Of a stretch of 32,798 nt of DNA, positions 8,000 to 15,281 are shown in pieces (positions within the stretch are counted from its first letter, which is position 1; every line of letters begins with the position of its first letter). Under the pieces are notes generated by a model that saw only the letters and a program-made list of their open reading frames with translations, had not been told where the DNA came from and did no database searches. This DNA comes from Thermodesulfobacteriales bacterium (lineage in GTDB: Bacteria; Desulfobacterota_D; UBA1144; Nemesobacterales; UBA2774), in NCBI GenBank assembly GCA_004525335.1, contig SPCL01000002.1, positions 1-32,798 of the forward strand, read 5' to 3'. A program made the position numbers and the translations under genes.

Positions 8000-8962
8000 C
8001 TAACTCACCCGGCCTGTCGTTGTCTTTTTTTTTTTATTATTCAGGTCGTCAAGAATTTGATCGAGTTGCTGAAAAACTTCTTCAGGGACTCTGAATGCAG
8101 TCATAAATTTGAGTGCGTTTAAGTCCTCTACCGTGCACACCTCTCTGTCGTGTAATAGGGCGTGTGCTCTCATTATCTTGAGTGATTTAACAAAGAATGT
8201 TCTGTCTGATATTAGAGAGTTTGTTTCATTACATCCGTAGTCTTCTATTAGTGTCGCAACAAAATTAGCCAATGCTTCTTGAACAACTAGAGGTATTTCA
8301 ACACTTTCAAGTTTCTCGTAATACTCATCGAAGACCTCTCTGTTTACCCTTGCAGGCACCTCATAGGTACTTGGCCTTTCGCTGTAAAGTTTAATAACCT
8401 CTCTTGCTTCCTTCCACTTCCTTCCGTAAGAAAGCCCTTGTGAATTAATCTGTAAAACAAATCTATCCAAGTTGGCCGGATCGAGAGGCTCGTTGTAATA
8501 CTCATCAGCAGTCGGGTTACTAGTACCAATTGCTGTTAGTAGAGGAATATTTTCGTTAAAGAATTTTCTTTCATTAAGTATTCTAAGTAGTACGTTAAGT
8601 GATTCCCCAGGGGCTCTTGAAATATCATCAAGGAGACAAATCTCTGAAGTTAATATCCCGCCCTTTACAACTTTTTGCTTAATTAATTCGCCGTCGTCAG
8701 TTGTCTCTTTTGAAATTACCAAGTCGCCAATTAATTCTGATAACCTGGTGTCTCTGTGAAGCTGATAGAAAAAGAATCTGAGACTGGCAGCTGCAGATAC
8801 AATTTCAGATAACATGGTTTTTGCAGTTCCAGGAGGCCCCTCTATATATATGTGTTCTCTTGCTATGATGCCTAGTAGAAGAGCTAATTTTACTTCTTCA
8901 TGCCCTACTACTAGTTTATCCATTTCTTCTTTGAGAACTACGAACGGATTTTGAGTTGTCAT
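8000..8962 (-). CDS. RavA/MoxR-family AAA+ ATPase
   Basis: Soluble AAA+ ATPase of 320 residues in the zero frame. Walker A is GPPGTAKT (42-49), Walker B ICLLDD (108-113), followed by ISRAP and RILNERKF as in RavA/MoxR proteins. Sensor 1 is GTSNP (Asn149) and the arginine finger is in LDRF (Arg167). Walker B ends Asp-Asp where most members have Asp-Glu. The last residues NNKKKKTTTGRVS are read across an 11-A run (8025-8035) and the TAG is only 21 bases past it, so the tail is not domain sequence. A minus-strand promoter lies at 9013-9041. GGAGG lies about 12 bases before the ATG, a longer spacing than usual. The paired VWA protein suggests a chelatase-like or MoxR/RavA-ViaA-like two-component machine; the substrate is unknown. 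Confidence 0.92.
   Translation of the reverse strand: MTTQNPFVVLKEEMDKLVVGHEEVKLALLLGIIAREHIYIEGPPGTAKTMLSEIVSAAASLRFFFYQLHRDTRLSELIGDLVISKETTDDGELIKQKVVKGGILTSEICLLDDISRAPGESLNVLLRILNERKFFNENIPLLTAIGTSNPTADEYYNEPLDPANLDRFVLQINSQGLSYGRKWKEAREVIKLYSERPSTYEVPARVNREVFDEYYEKLESVEIPLVVQEALANFVATLIEDYGCNETNSLISDRTFFVKSLKIMRAHALLHDREVCTVEDLNALKFMTAFRVPEEVFQQLDQILDDLNNKKKKTTTGRVS
8024..8035 (-). promoter_or_regulatory. A11G slippery run with dnaX-type heptamer A AAA AAG
   Basis: On the coding (minus) strand eleven A residues followed by G span 8035 to 8024. In the AAA+ frame they read AAA AAA AAA AAG, so the heptamer A AAA AAG is in the phase required for -1 slippage, as in E. coli dnaX. A run this long also permits transcriptional slippage by RNA polymerase. 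No strong upstream Shine-Dalgarno-like stimulator is visible. Downstream only a weak bulged hairpin (GUUAGAG with CUCAAC) can be drawn. Confidence 0.6.
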
Positions 8963-9012
8963 TATAAGGTCTGGCCTCCGTCTATTTCATTTCTGTATTG
9001 GTATGATTATTA

Positions 9013-9041
9013 ATTGTACATAAGGGGTGTTTTTTTTGCAA
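9013..9041 (-). promoter_or_regulatory. Promoter for the AAA+/VWA operon
   Basis: On the minus strand TTGCAA (9041-9036) and TACAAT (9018-9013) are separated by exactly 17 bases. The predicted start near 9006 gives a leader of about 44 bases before the AAA+ ATG, which contains GGAGG. Confidence 0.6.
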
Positions 9042-9095
9042 TAAAATACTCATTAACCTCAAGAACTATTTCATTGTTTTATCTGAATGCCGATC

Positions 9096-9125
9096 TTGCT
9101 ATTACTTTAGATAATTTAGTATGAT
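9096..9125 (+). promoter_or_regulatory. Possible promoter for the AGCS symporter
   Basis: TTGCTA (9096-9101) and TATGAT (9120-9125) are separated by 18 bases, and the predicted start would lie about 30 bases before the ATG at 9164. Only a moderate match, placed sensibly in the divergent region. Confidence 0.4.
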
Positions 9126-9163
9126 AAGTTACTAGCTAACTTTTAGTGGAAAATGGAAGTCAT

Positions 9164-10516
9164 ATGCAACAACAAATTTTAGAAATTCTTACTTCATTAA
9201 GTGGGTTTGTCTGGGGACTTCCTCTTATTGTTCTCTTACTAGGGACCGGTATTTATCTTACCGTCCTTTTGAGAGGTATACAGTTCACGGCTCTATTGCC
9301 CGCTCTTTATTTAGCTCTAATTAAAAGAAAAGAAGATGGGGATGCTCAGGGGGATATATCTCATTTCCAAGCTCTTATGACTGCTCTGTCTGCGACCGTA
9401 GGAGTAGGGAACATTGCCGGGGTTGCAACCGCCATTGCAGTCGGCGGACCAGGTGCACTATTTTGGATGTGGGTAACAGGACTTTTGGGAATGGCTACTA
9501 AGTACTCAGAAGCAGTGCTTGCAGTTAAATATAGAGAAGTTGATAAAAATGGATATATGAGTGGCGGCCCTATGTACTATATTTCAAAGGGACTTGGGCT
9601 CAAGTGGCTCGGCATGCTTTTTGCCATATTCGCATCAATTGCCGCTTTTGGTATTGGCAATATGGTTCAGTCGAACTCTGTAGCAGATGCTCTGGGTCAA
9701 GCTTTTGGAATCCCGCTCTGGGTAACGGGCGCTGTATTATGTATTGCGACCGGGCTGGTAATAGTTGGCGGTATTAAAAGTATTGCTAAAGTTACGAGCG
9801 CAATTGTTCCAGCAATGATAATCTTTTATATGCTCGGGGCCATTGTGATACTTGTAGTTTTTCGTGCAAATATCCCTCACGCTTTCTACCTCGTTTTTTA
9901 TCATGCTTTTACTCCAACCGCAGCAGCGGGTGGTTTCCTTGGAGCAACAATAGCCCAGACAGTTAGGATGGGAGTAGCTCGGGGAATCTTCTCAAATGAA
10001 TCCGGATTAGGCAGCTCCCCAATTGCAGCGGCCGCAGCTAAAACTCATAACCCTGTTGCTCAGGGTCTTGTCTCGATGACCCAAACATTTATTGATACTA
10101 TCGTTGTTTGCACTTTCACCGGGCTAGTTATCATCTCTAGCGGGTTATGGTCTGATGGGGACACTGGAGCGGGTCTTTCAGCACGCGCATTTGATAGCGG
10201 ATTCCCCCAGTTCGGAGCTGACATAGTGGCGATAAGTCTTGCGTTCTTCGCCTATTCCACATTGCTGGGCTGGAGCTATTATGGAGAGAAATCAGTAGAG
10301 TATATCTTTAATGAAAAGGCAATCATGCCATACAGAGTTCTATTTACAGCGGTAGTATTTGTTGGAGCTGTTGTAAAATTAGATTTGGTTTGGACTTTCG
10401 CTGATGTAATGAACGGTCTTATGGCTTTTCCAAACCTTGTAGGATTGTTAGGTTTATCAAGAGTGGTTGCTGAGGAAACAAAAAAATATTTGTCTTTAGA
10501 AATATCTAGAAAGTAA
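9164..10516 (+). CDS. AGCS-family alanine/glycine:cation symporter
   Basis: Inner-membrane secondary transporter that imports small neutral amino acids (alanine or glycine) with sodium or protons. The 450-residue protein has about 10-11 hydrophobic helices. Family signatures include GVGNIAGVATAI near the N-terminus, a GGPMYYISKGLG block, and IFSNESGLGS (about residues 275-284), the AGCS hallmark. The start is taken at ATG 9164 because GGAAG lies four bases before it. A GTG at 9146 is in frame and would add six residues, but it has no ribosome-binding site. The gene is divergent from the AAA+/VWA operon with about 200 bases between starts, and a small lipoprotein gene follows. I see no glycine-riboswitch-like structure upstream. 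Confidence 0.93.
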   Translation: MQQQILEILTSLSGFVWGLPLIVLLLGTGIYLTVLLRGIQFTALLPALYLALIKRKEDGDAQGDISHFQALMTALSATVGVGNIAGVATAIAVGGPGALFWMWVTGLLGMATKYSEAVLAVKYREVDKNGYMSGGPMYYISKGLGLKWLGMLFAIFASIAAFGIGNMVQSNSVADALGQAFGIPLWVTGAVLCIATGLVIVGGIKSIAKVTSAIVPAMIIFYMLGAIVILVVFRANIPHAFYLVFYHAFTPTAAAGGFLGATIAQTVRMGVARGIFSNESGLGSSPIAAAAAKTHNPVAQGLVSMTQTFIDTIVVCTFTGLVIISSGLWSDGDTGAGLSARAFDSGFPQFGADIVAISLAFFAYSTLLGWSYYGEKSVEYIFNEKAIMPYRVLFTAVVFVGAVVKLDLVWTFADVMNGLMAFPNLVGLLGLSRVVAEETKKYLSLEISRK

Positions 10517-10573
10517 ATGTCTTAAATGTAAGCTGATATACTTAATATATAGAGAATAAAGACGAGGTTAATT

Positions 10574-11017
10574 ATGATTGAAACAAAAAAGATTAAATAC
10601 TTGTTCTTGGTAATAGCTGCCATCCTGTTTGTTGGGCTTCATTCCTGTGGCAGTGATGATAAAACATCAGATGACATAGGGAAGTATGCTGGTGATGTTA
10701 GGGATGAAAAGGGTGGAGTGGTCTCTGTATATATTGATTTACAGAATATGCAGATCGAAGGCCAAATCAGAAAATTCTGGATTAGGTATTACGGAGAAAA
10801 AAGTATTGGCAAGAGTAAAGAAAGTTATATGAGGCAAATTGGGTTCTGGGAAGTAGATTGTCAGGACCGCACGCTTCATGTCTTAAGCGAGGAATATTAT
10901 GGTGTTGATGGACAAGTTTTGGGCAGAACCGAGGAAAGGTTCAAGGAGGAATATAAAGAGGGTTCCCTTGGAGACAAACTTGCCTCAGCCGCCTGCCGAT
11001 ATGCAGGGAGAAATTAA
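10574..11017 (+). CDS. Small predicted lipoprotein, unknown function
   Basis: I do not recognise a family. The 147-residue protein opens with a charged segment and a hydrophobic stretch (about 8-23) ending in GLHSC, a serviceable lipobox with Cys25 as the lipidation site, followed by an Asp/Ser-rich tether. The rest is soluble, with short beta-rich-looking segments (GGVVSVYIDLQNMQIEG) and an Arg/Tyr/Glu-rich middle. Two further cysteines (in VDCQD and AACRY) could form a disulphide. It has GAGG ten bases before the ATG. Its stop overlaps the stop of the convergent 76-residue gene by four bases. Confidence 0.6.
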   Translation: MIETKKIKYLFLVIAAILFVGLHSCGSDDKTSDDIGKYAGDVRDEKGGVVSVYIDLQNMQIEGQIRKFWIRYYGEKSIGKSKESYMRQIGFWEVDCQDRTLHVLSEEYYGVDGQVLGRTEERFKEEYKEGSLGDKLASAACRYAGRN

Positions 11018-11244
11018 TGTATAGCGGTATTCGGTATCAATACCATTTCCCATATTGAAAATATGATTTCTTCTTTGTCTGAGAGTTCCGGATTCTTTCC
11101 CTCGATTGTATCTTGAGCATATTTATTGGCGAATTCGTTAAAATCATTTAAAGAGATTTCAAACTCTTCGCTGTTATCATGATTGATAACATGAAAACCC
11201 TTATTCGTCTGTGTGGCGGTGAAACCATTTAGTTGTCTGTTCAT
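11014..11244 (-). CDS. Hypothetical protein, 76 residues
   Basis: No family recognised. It is a small acidic soluble protein without a signal sequence or membrane segment. The N-terminal half looks like short strands (GFTATQTNKGFHVI) and the C-terminal half like helices (ISLNDFNEFANKYAQD and SDKEEIIFSIWEMVLI). Translation is supported by a good Shine-Dalgarno, aaggagt, nine bases before the ATG. The gene ends head-to-head with the lipoprotein gene, overlapping by four bases. Confidence 0.55.
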   Translation of the reverse strand: MNRQLNGFTATQTNKGFHVINHDNSEEFEISLNDFNEFANKYAQDTIEGKNPELSDKEEIIFSIWEMVLIPNTAIH

Positions 11245-11439
11245 TTATGTACTCCTTTTTTTCATTCTCATTAATCTTTCCGATCTAGTGTGAATATAAT
11301 CATGTAAAAAGAGTTTTAAAGGGTAGTTTTTATTCTGCTTTATTCTTTTTGAGTTATCTCAAGAGATTGGGTGAATCGCCTTTAGAAACAGACCATCTAA
11401 TATTAGTATAGGTAGTTAAAAAGCCTGGAATACTATGAG

Positions 11440-12570
11440 ATGATCAAGAGCCAAAATTCAGTAAACTCCTTAATTAGATATTTTGCATTAAGTTTATTAC
11501 TGCTTCTATTTTTTACATTTACTGTCGAATCAGTATTAGCTCACGAATCAATCTTTCGTGCGAACATGGAACGCTCGGGAGAATATAAATCTCAAGGTCT
11601 CAAAAAACTAAAGGGTATAAAATGGAAATATAAAACTCTGGATAAAGTTCGATCTTCTCCAGTTGTATCAGGAAACAATCTATATTTTGGTAGTAATGAT
11701 GGTTTCCTATATGCGCTGAACAAAAATAGTGGCAAAGAGCTTTGGAAATTTAAAACTAAAAGTGAAATTTATTCTTCCCCCACAATAGATTCAGGAGTCG
11801 TTTACTTTGGCAGCAATGACGGAAATTTGTATGCAGTCAATGTCAACAATGGTCAATTGAAATGGAGTTATCAAACTAGTGCAGAGATCAATTCTTCACC
11901 GATAATTAAAAACGGTGTTATTTATTTCGGTGGTCTTGATACTTATGTTTATGCGTTAGATTCTTCATCGGGAAAGTTATTGTGGAAATTTAAAACCCAA
12001 AGGGGGATTGTTTCATCTCCTGCAATTTCAAATGAAGTCCTATACATCGGCAGTTTGGATAATAATTTATATGCTATTGATATAAACAGTGGGAATGAGC
12101 TTTGGAAATTTATAGCAGAAGATATCCTCGTCTCGATTCCTGCGGTGTCTGAAGGCAAGGTCTTTTTTGGAGTTCAGGATACTCATTTATATGCACTTGA
12201 CGTGAAGACTGGAAAACTAGTCTGGGACATTAAGACTGATGGCGGAATTCTTGACTGGCTCTATTCATTTCCTGCAGTAAATAAAGATTCGGTTTTTATA
12301 GGCGGAGTAGACAGTATGTACTCTTTTAATAAAAAGACTGGTAAGCGTAATTGGAAATTCCACACTCTGCGTGCGGTCTCATCACCTTCTGTAGCGGATA
12401 CTGTTCTTTATTTTGGAGGTAACGATAAGATTCTCTATGCTTTAGATTCCAGGACCGGTAAAGAGCTTTGGAGATTTGAAACTGAAGGTGAGATAGAAAC
12501 TTCACCAATTATTGATAACGCCGTAGTTTATTTTGGAAGTAACGACGGTTATGTATATGCGTTGGATTAG
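11440..12570 (+). CDS. Exported PQQ-like (BamB-type) beta-propeller repeat protein
   Basis: The 376-residue protein has a Sec signal peptide (about 12-34, cleavage after VLA). It is followed by eight tandem repeats of about 40 residues, each of the form SSPxIxxGxxYFGSxDGxLYALDxxTGKxLWKFxT. This predicts an eight-bladed PQQ-dehydrogenase-like/BamB-type propeller. There is no catalytic heme domain and I see no lipobox cysteine, so a periplasmic scaffold or binding role is more likely than a quinoprotein dehydrogenase; the ligand is unknown. The high DNA similarity between blades suggests duplication within the gene. The stop codon abuts the stop of the convergent ribbon-helix-helix gene with no base between them. 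Confidence 0.85.
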   Translation: MIKSQNSVNSLIRYFALSLLLLLFFTFTVESVLAHESIFRANMERSGEYKSQGLKKLKGIKWKYKTLDKVRSSPVVSGNNLYFGSNDGFLYALNKNSGKELWKFKTKSEIYSSPTIDSGVVYFGSNDGNLYAVNVNNGQLKWSYQTSAEINSSPIIKNGVIYFGGLDTYVYALDSSSGKLLWKFKTQRGIVSSPAISNEVLYIGSLDNNLYAIDINSGNELWKFIAEDILVSIPAVSEGKVFFGVQDTHLYALDVKTGKLVWDIKTDGGILDWLYSFPAVNKDSVFIGGVDSMYSFNKKTGKRNWKFHTLRAVSSPSVADTVLYFGGNDKILYALDSRTGKELWRFETEGEIETSPIIDNAVVYFGSNDGYVYALD

Positions 12571-12780
12571 CTATCTGTCTTTGAGTAGTTTGCTTTTGGC
12601 ATCTTTAGGAAGATGTCTTTTTAGGTACTCAACAACAGCTTCTCGTACTATTTGAGCGGGCTTCATGCGGAGATGCCATTGTGATTCATTTAGCATTTCC
12701 ACAAATTCTTGAGACGCTTTAACATAAATAGCTTTGTCCAGAGTTTCTTTCTTTTCGGTAATTTTCTTTTTCGTTGCCAT
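12571..12780 (-). CDS. Ribbon-helix-helix (CopG/Arc-like) DNA-binding protein
   Basis: The 69-residue basic protein has a lysine-rich N-terminal tail. It is followed by a strand (KAIYVKAS) and two helices (EFVEMLNESQWHLRM, then KPAQIVREAVVEYLKRHL), the layout of a dimeric ribbon-helix-helix repressor. No toxin gene is next to it, so it is not obviously an antitoxin. It is divergent from copA across a 271-base region that contains an inverted repeat (12864-12880), but regulation of either gene by it is only a suggestion. The start lacks a good Shine-Dalgarno. A possible promoter (TTGAAA, 16 bases, TAACAT) lies so close to the ATG that the transcript would have almost no leader. Confidence 0.65.
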   Translation of the reverse strand: MATKKKITEKKETLDKAIYVKASQEFVEMLNESQWHLRMKPAQIVREAVVEYLKRHLPKDAKSKLLKDR

Positions 12781-12863
12781 ATGGTATATGTTACCTATTT
12801 TTGATATGTTTTCAACAAAAATTTATTTCTTCTAAGAGTGTCTAGAATGAATATTAATAAATT

Positions 12864-12880
12864 ATCGGAAATTTCCCGAT
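12864..12880. repeat. Inverted repeat ATCGG-N7-CCGAT upstream of copA
   Basis: The sequence atcggaaatttcccgat has five-base perfect arms and a near-symmetric AAATTT core. It lies in the divergent region between the ribbon-helix-helix gene and copA, about 90 bases upstream of the copA -10 box. It could be an operator; nothing shows which protein binds. Confidence 0.35.
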
Positions 12881-12915
12881 GTCGAGTAAAGATTGCAAAT
12901 CTACTATAACTTATT

Positions 12916-12942
12916 AATGCTTTAAGAAGAAAGCATTTTTTT
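12916..12942 (+). terminator. Strong rho-independent terminator
   Basis: A perfect eight-base-pair stem AATGCTTT/AAAGCATT with loop AAGAAG is followed directly by seven T residues in total. It lies 346 bases after the propeller gene stop on the same strand and just before the copA promoter, so it insulates copA from upstream transcription. No plus-strand gene lies immediately before it. Confidence 0.75.
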
Positions 12943-12967
12943 CTATAGATATTCCCTAACTTTGTTC

Positions 12968-12976
12968 TGATATAAT
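12968..12976 (+). promoter_or_regulatory. Extended -10 promoter element for copA
   Basis: TGATATAAT is a perfect extended -10 element (TG-N-TATAAT), 76 bases before the copA ATG and just after the terminator at 12916-12942. No good -35 box is seen. I do not find a CueR-type or CsoR-type operator. Confidence 0.5.
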
Positions 12977-13051
12977 AGTGAGTATATTAAGTAGTAGGTG
13001 TTAGTTGTTAAATATCGTCTTTAGAATTGCTTTTAGAGAGCGGCGGATTCT

Positions 13052-15280
13052 ATGAATAATAAATCTACATCATATAAGCGTCTTTACGTCTCCGATATTA
13101 GCTGTGCAAGTTGCGTAAACACTATTGAAACAGCACTAAAATCTCTCCCTGGAGTAGATGAGGTAGAGGTCAATTTCGCTGACCGCACTGTAAACGTTTC
13201 GGGAAATGCGGCAGAAGATGTTTTGATTAAGGCCATTGCAGGCTCCGGCTATACAGCTTGTCTCGTCGAAGATAACACACAAGATTCTGATAAAGAGAAC
13301 CAAGAGCTGGCCCACTACAAAGAGCTGCTCAAAAAAACTATAGTTGCAGGCGTCATAAGCTTAATAATAATTGCGGTTACTATGTTAGACCTCCTCCCTG
13401 ATTTGACCACATTTAAAGGTCAATTCTCCTGGGGGATAGTATCACTTCTTTCTCTTTTCGTGCTTGTTTACTCGGGAGGGCGGTTTTTTACAGGCGCTCT
13501 AAAATCTTTTAAAAATCATAACGCTAATATGGATACCCTGATTGCGATAGGTACTGGAGTCGCGTGGGTGTATTCAACTTTTGTCGTTATATTTCCTGAC
13601 TCGGTTTCTGAAATCGCAAGGCACGTTTATTTTGATACAGCCACTTTAATTATCGCCTTTATCAACCTAGGCTCTGCGCTTGAGATGAGGGCGCGCGGTA
13701 AAACATCGGAAGCTATAAAACGTCTTATTGGACTTCAGCCCAAAACCGCAAGAGTCTTAAGAGACGCTCAAGAGGTGGATATTCCTATAGACCAGGTTCT
13801 TTTAGATGAAGTTATACGAGTAAGGCCAGGAGAAAAAATACCGGTCGATGGGGAACTCACCGAAGGCTCCTCCCATGTCGATGAATCTATGCTTACAGGG
13901 GAGCCTATACCAGTCAGTAAAAAAGTGGGAGACCAAATAGTTGGGGGATCTGTTAACAAATCAGGCAGTTTCTTGTTTAAAGCGACCCACATTGGTAAAG
14001 ACACAGCGCTATCTCAAATAATAGAAATGGTTAGAAAGGCTCAAAATACCAAGCCTGAAATAGGGCGTTTGGCAGATAAAGTATCCTCTATATTTGTTCC
14101 AACAGTAATGATTATTGCAGTTCTGACCATGTTTGTATGGTTCAATTTCGGACCTGATCCGAAATTGACTTATATACTTGTTACAACTGTTGCAGTTCTA
14201 ATTATTGCCTGTCCCTGTGCACTGGGCCTCGCAACCCCAATCTCTGTAATGGTAGGAGTAGGGAAGGCGGCTGAATACGGAGTGCTTATAAGAAAAGGAG
14301 ACGCGCTTCAGAAAGCGGGTCAATTAACTACTGTAGTGCTCGATAAAACAGGGACTATTACTGAAGGTAAGCCCGTTGTAACGGCGCTTGAACCTTCAGA
14401 TGGGTCAAGCGAAGAGAAGTTATTAAGGATAGCAGCCAGTGTTGAGATAAATTCAGAGCACCCACTTGCAGAAGCAGTTGTCGAGGCTTCAAAAGAAAAG
14501 AATATAGAACTCTCAACTATAGAATCATTTGAGGCTATCTCCGGGCATGGTGTGAAGGCCATCTATCAGCAAAAAACCGTGCTTCTGGGTAACAGAAAAC
14601 TAATGCAGGATAATGATGTAAATATAGGTGAATTGGGCGGTAGGTCAGAAGAGTTATCCAAACTCGGCCAAACTGTCATCTTTGTTTCTTTAGACGGACA
14701 GCCACTAGGCCTGATCGGTATATCGGATCCAATAAAAACAGATTCAAAAGAAGCTATCCAAAGACTACAAGAAATAGGAATTAAGGTTGTTATGCTGACA
14801 GGTGATAACCGGGCAACGGCTCAAACAGTAGCTAGTTTAGTAGGGGTCGACGATTTTATCGCAGAGGTGCTACCTCAGGACAAGGCAGATGAGATTACCA
14901 AGCTACAAGAGAAAGGTGAAAAGGTTGCAATGGTTGGGGACGGGATAAATGATGCCCCTGCTCTGGCTGGCGCAGATGTGGGTTTTGCAATTGGTACTGG
15001 TACAGATGTCGCTATAGAAAGCGCCGATATAACTTTAATGCGAGGCTCCCTACACGGGGTTGCAGATGCTGTAGCAATCTCAAAAGCAACACTTCGAAAT
15101 ATTAAAGAGAATCTGATTGGCGCCTTTGGCTATAACACGTTAGCAATACCTATAGCGGCCGGCATACTTTATCCTTTTACCGGCATATTATTAAGCCCTA
15201 TTATAGCGGGGGCGGCAATGGCTCTATCATCAGTTACTGTTGTAACAAATGCCAACAGGTTAAGGTGGTTTAAACCGTAA
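13052..15280 (+). CDS. copA: Cu+-exporting P1B-type ATPase
   Basis: Pumps Cu+ out of the cytoplasm using ATP. The 742-residue protein has one N-terminal heavy-metal-associated domain (about 8-75) with CASC (Cys18, Cys21). Eight membrane helices follow. The transport-site motif CPC is at Cys387-Pro-Cys389, and the phosphorylated aspartate is Asp431 in DKTGT. The nucleotide-binding domain has SEHPLA (HP motif) and GDGINDAPAL. The helix 7 YN and helix 8 MxxSS patterns (FGYNTLA; MALSSVTV) fit the Cu+-selective P1B-1 group. A cupredoxin gene follows after one base. I looked for the E. coli copA-type slippery site after the metal-binding domain and did not find one. Confidence 0.95.
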   Translation: MNNKSTSYKRLYVSDISCASCVNTIETALKSLPGVDEVEVNFADRTVNVSGNAAEDVLIKAIAGSGYTACLVEDNTQDSDKENQELAHYKELLKKTIVAGVISLIIIAVTMLDLLPDLTTFKGQFSWGIVSLLSLFVLVYSGGRFFTGALKSFKNHNANMDTLIAIGTGVAWVYSTFVVIFPDSVSEIARHVYFDTATLIIAFINLGSALEMRARGKTSEAIKRLIGLQPKTARVLRDAQEVDIPIDQVLLDEVIRVRPGEKIPVDGELTEGSSHVDESMLTGEPIPVSKKVGDQIVGGSVNKSGSFLFKATHIGKDTALSQIIEMVRKAQNTKPEIGRLADKVSSIFVPTVMIIAVLTMFVWFNFGPDPKLTYILVTTVAVLIIACPCALGLATPISVMVGVGKAAEYGVLIRKGDALQKAGQLTTVVLDKTGTITEGKPVVTALEPSDGSSEEKLLRIAASVEINSEHPLAEAVVEASKEKNIELSTIESFEAISGHGVKAIYQQKTVLLGNRKLMQDNDVNIGELGGRSEELSKLGQTVIFVSLDGQPLGLIGISDPIKTDSKEAIQRLQEIGIKVVMLTGDNRATAQTVASLVGVDDFIAEVLPQDKADEITKLQEKGEKVAMVGDGINDAPALAGADVGFAIGTGTDVAIESADITLMRGSLHGVADAVAISKATLRNIKENLIGAFGYNTLAIPIAAGILYPFTGILLSPIIAGAAMALSSVTVVTNANRLRWFKP

Positions 15281-15281
15281 A

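Larger units (their letters stand above)
6840..8962 (-). other. Predicted -1 frameshift fusion: AAA+/acidic linker/VWA protein, 707 residues
   Basis: Reading the AAA+ frame from 8962 through the AAG at 8026-8024 gives 313 residues. Slipping back one base then continues at GAC (8024-8022) in the VWA frame for 394 residues to the stop at 6840. The joined protein is AAA+ (1-300), a strongly acidic, Pro/Gln-rich linker (about 310-440) and a VWA domain (about 510-690). This order and length match ChlD/BchD-type medium chelatase subunits. The short zero-frame product would correspond to the small ATPase subunit. Published work describes chlD genes that make both subunits by programmed frameshifting, so the arrangement has precedent in a related family. 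Here the ATPase looks closer to RavA/MoxR than to ChlI. Direct evidence is sequence only; a homopolymer error would instead make a single gene. Confidence 0.6.

Noticed and set aside
7725..8122. Two plus-strand ORFs (92 and 70 codons) opposite the AAA+/VWA junction
   Set aside because: They are antisense to the acidic linker, hydrophobic only because of the complementary codons, have no ribosome-binding site and resemble no family.
9146..9163. GTG start for the AGCS symporter
   Set aside because: No ribosome-binding site before it, whereas the ATG at 9164 has GGAAG at a suitable distance.
13250..13330. Possible E. coli-type copA frameshift producing a short copper chaperone
   Set aside because: No slippery heptamer is visible after the metal-binding domain, and the frame is continuous.
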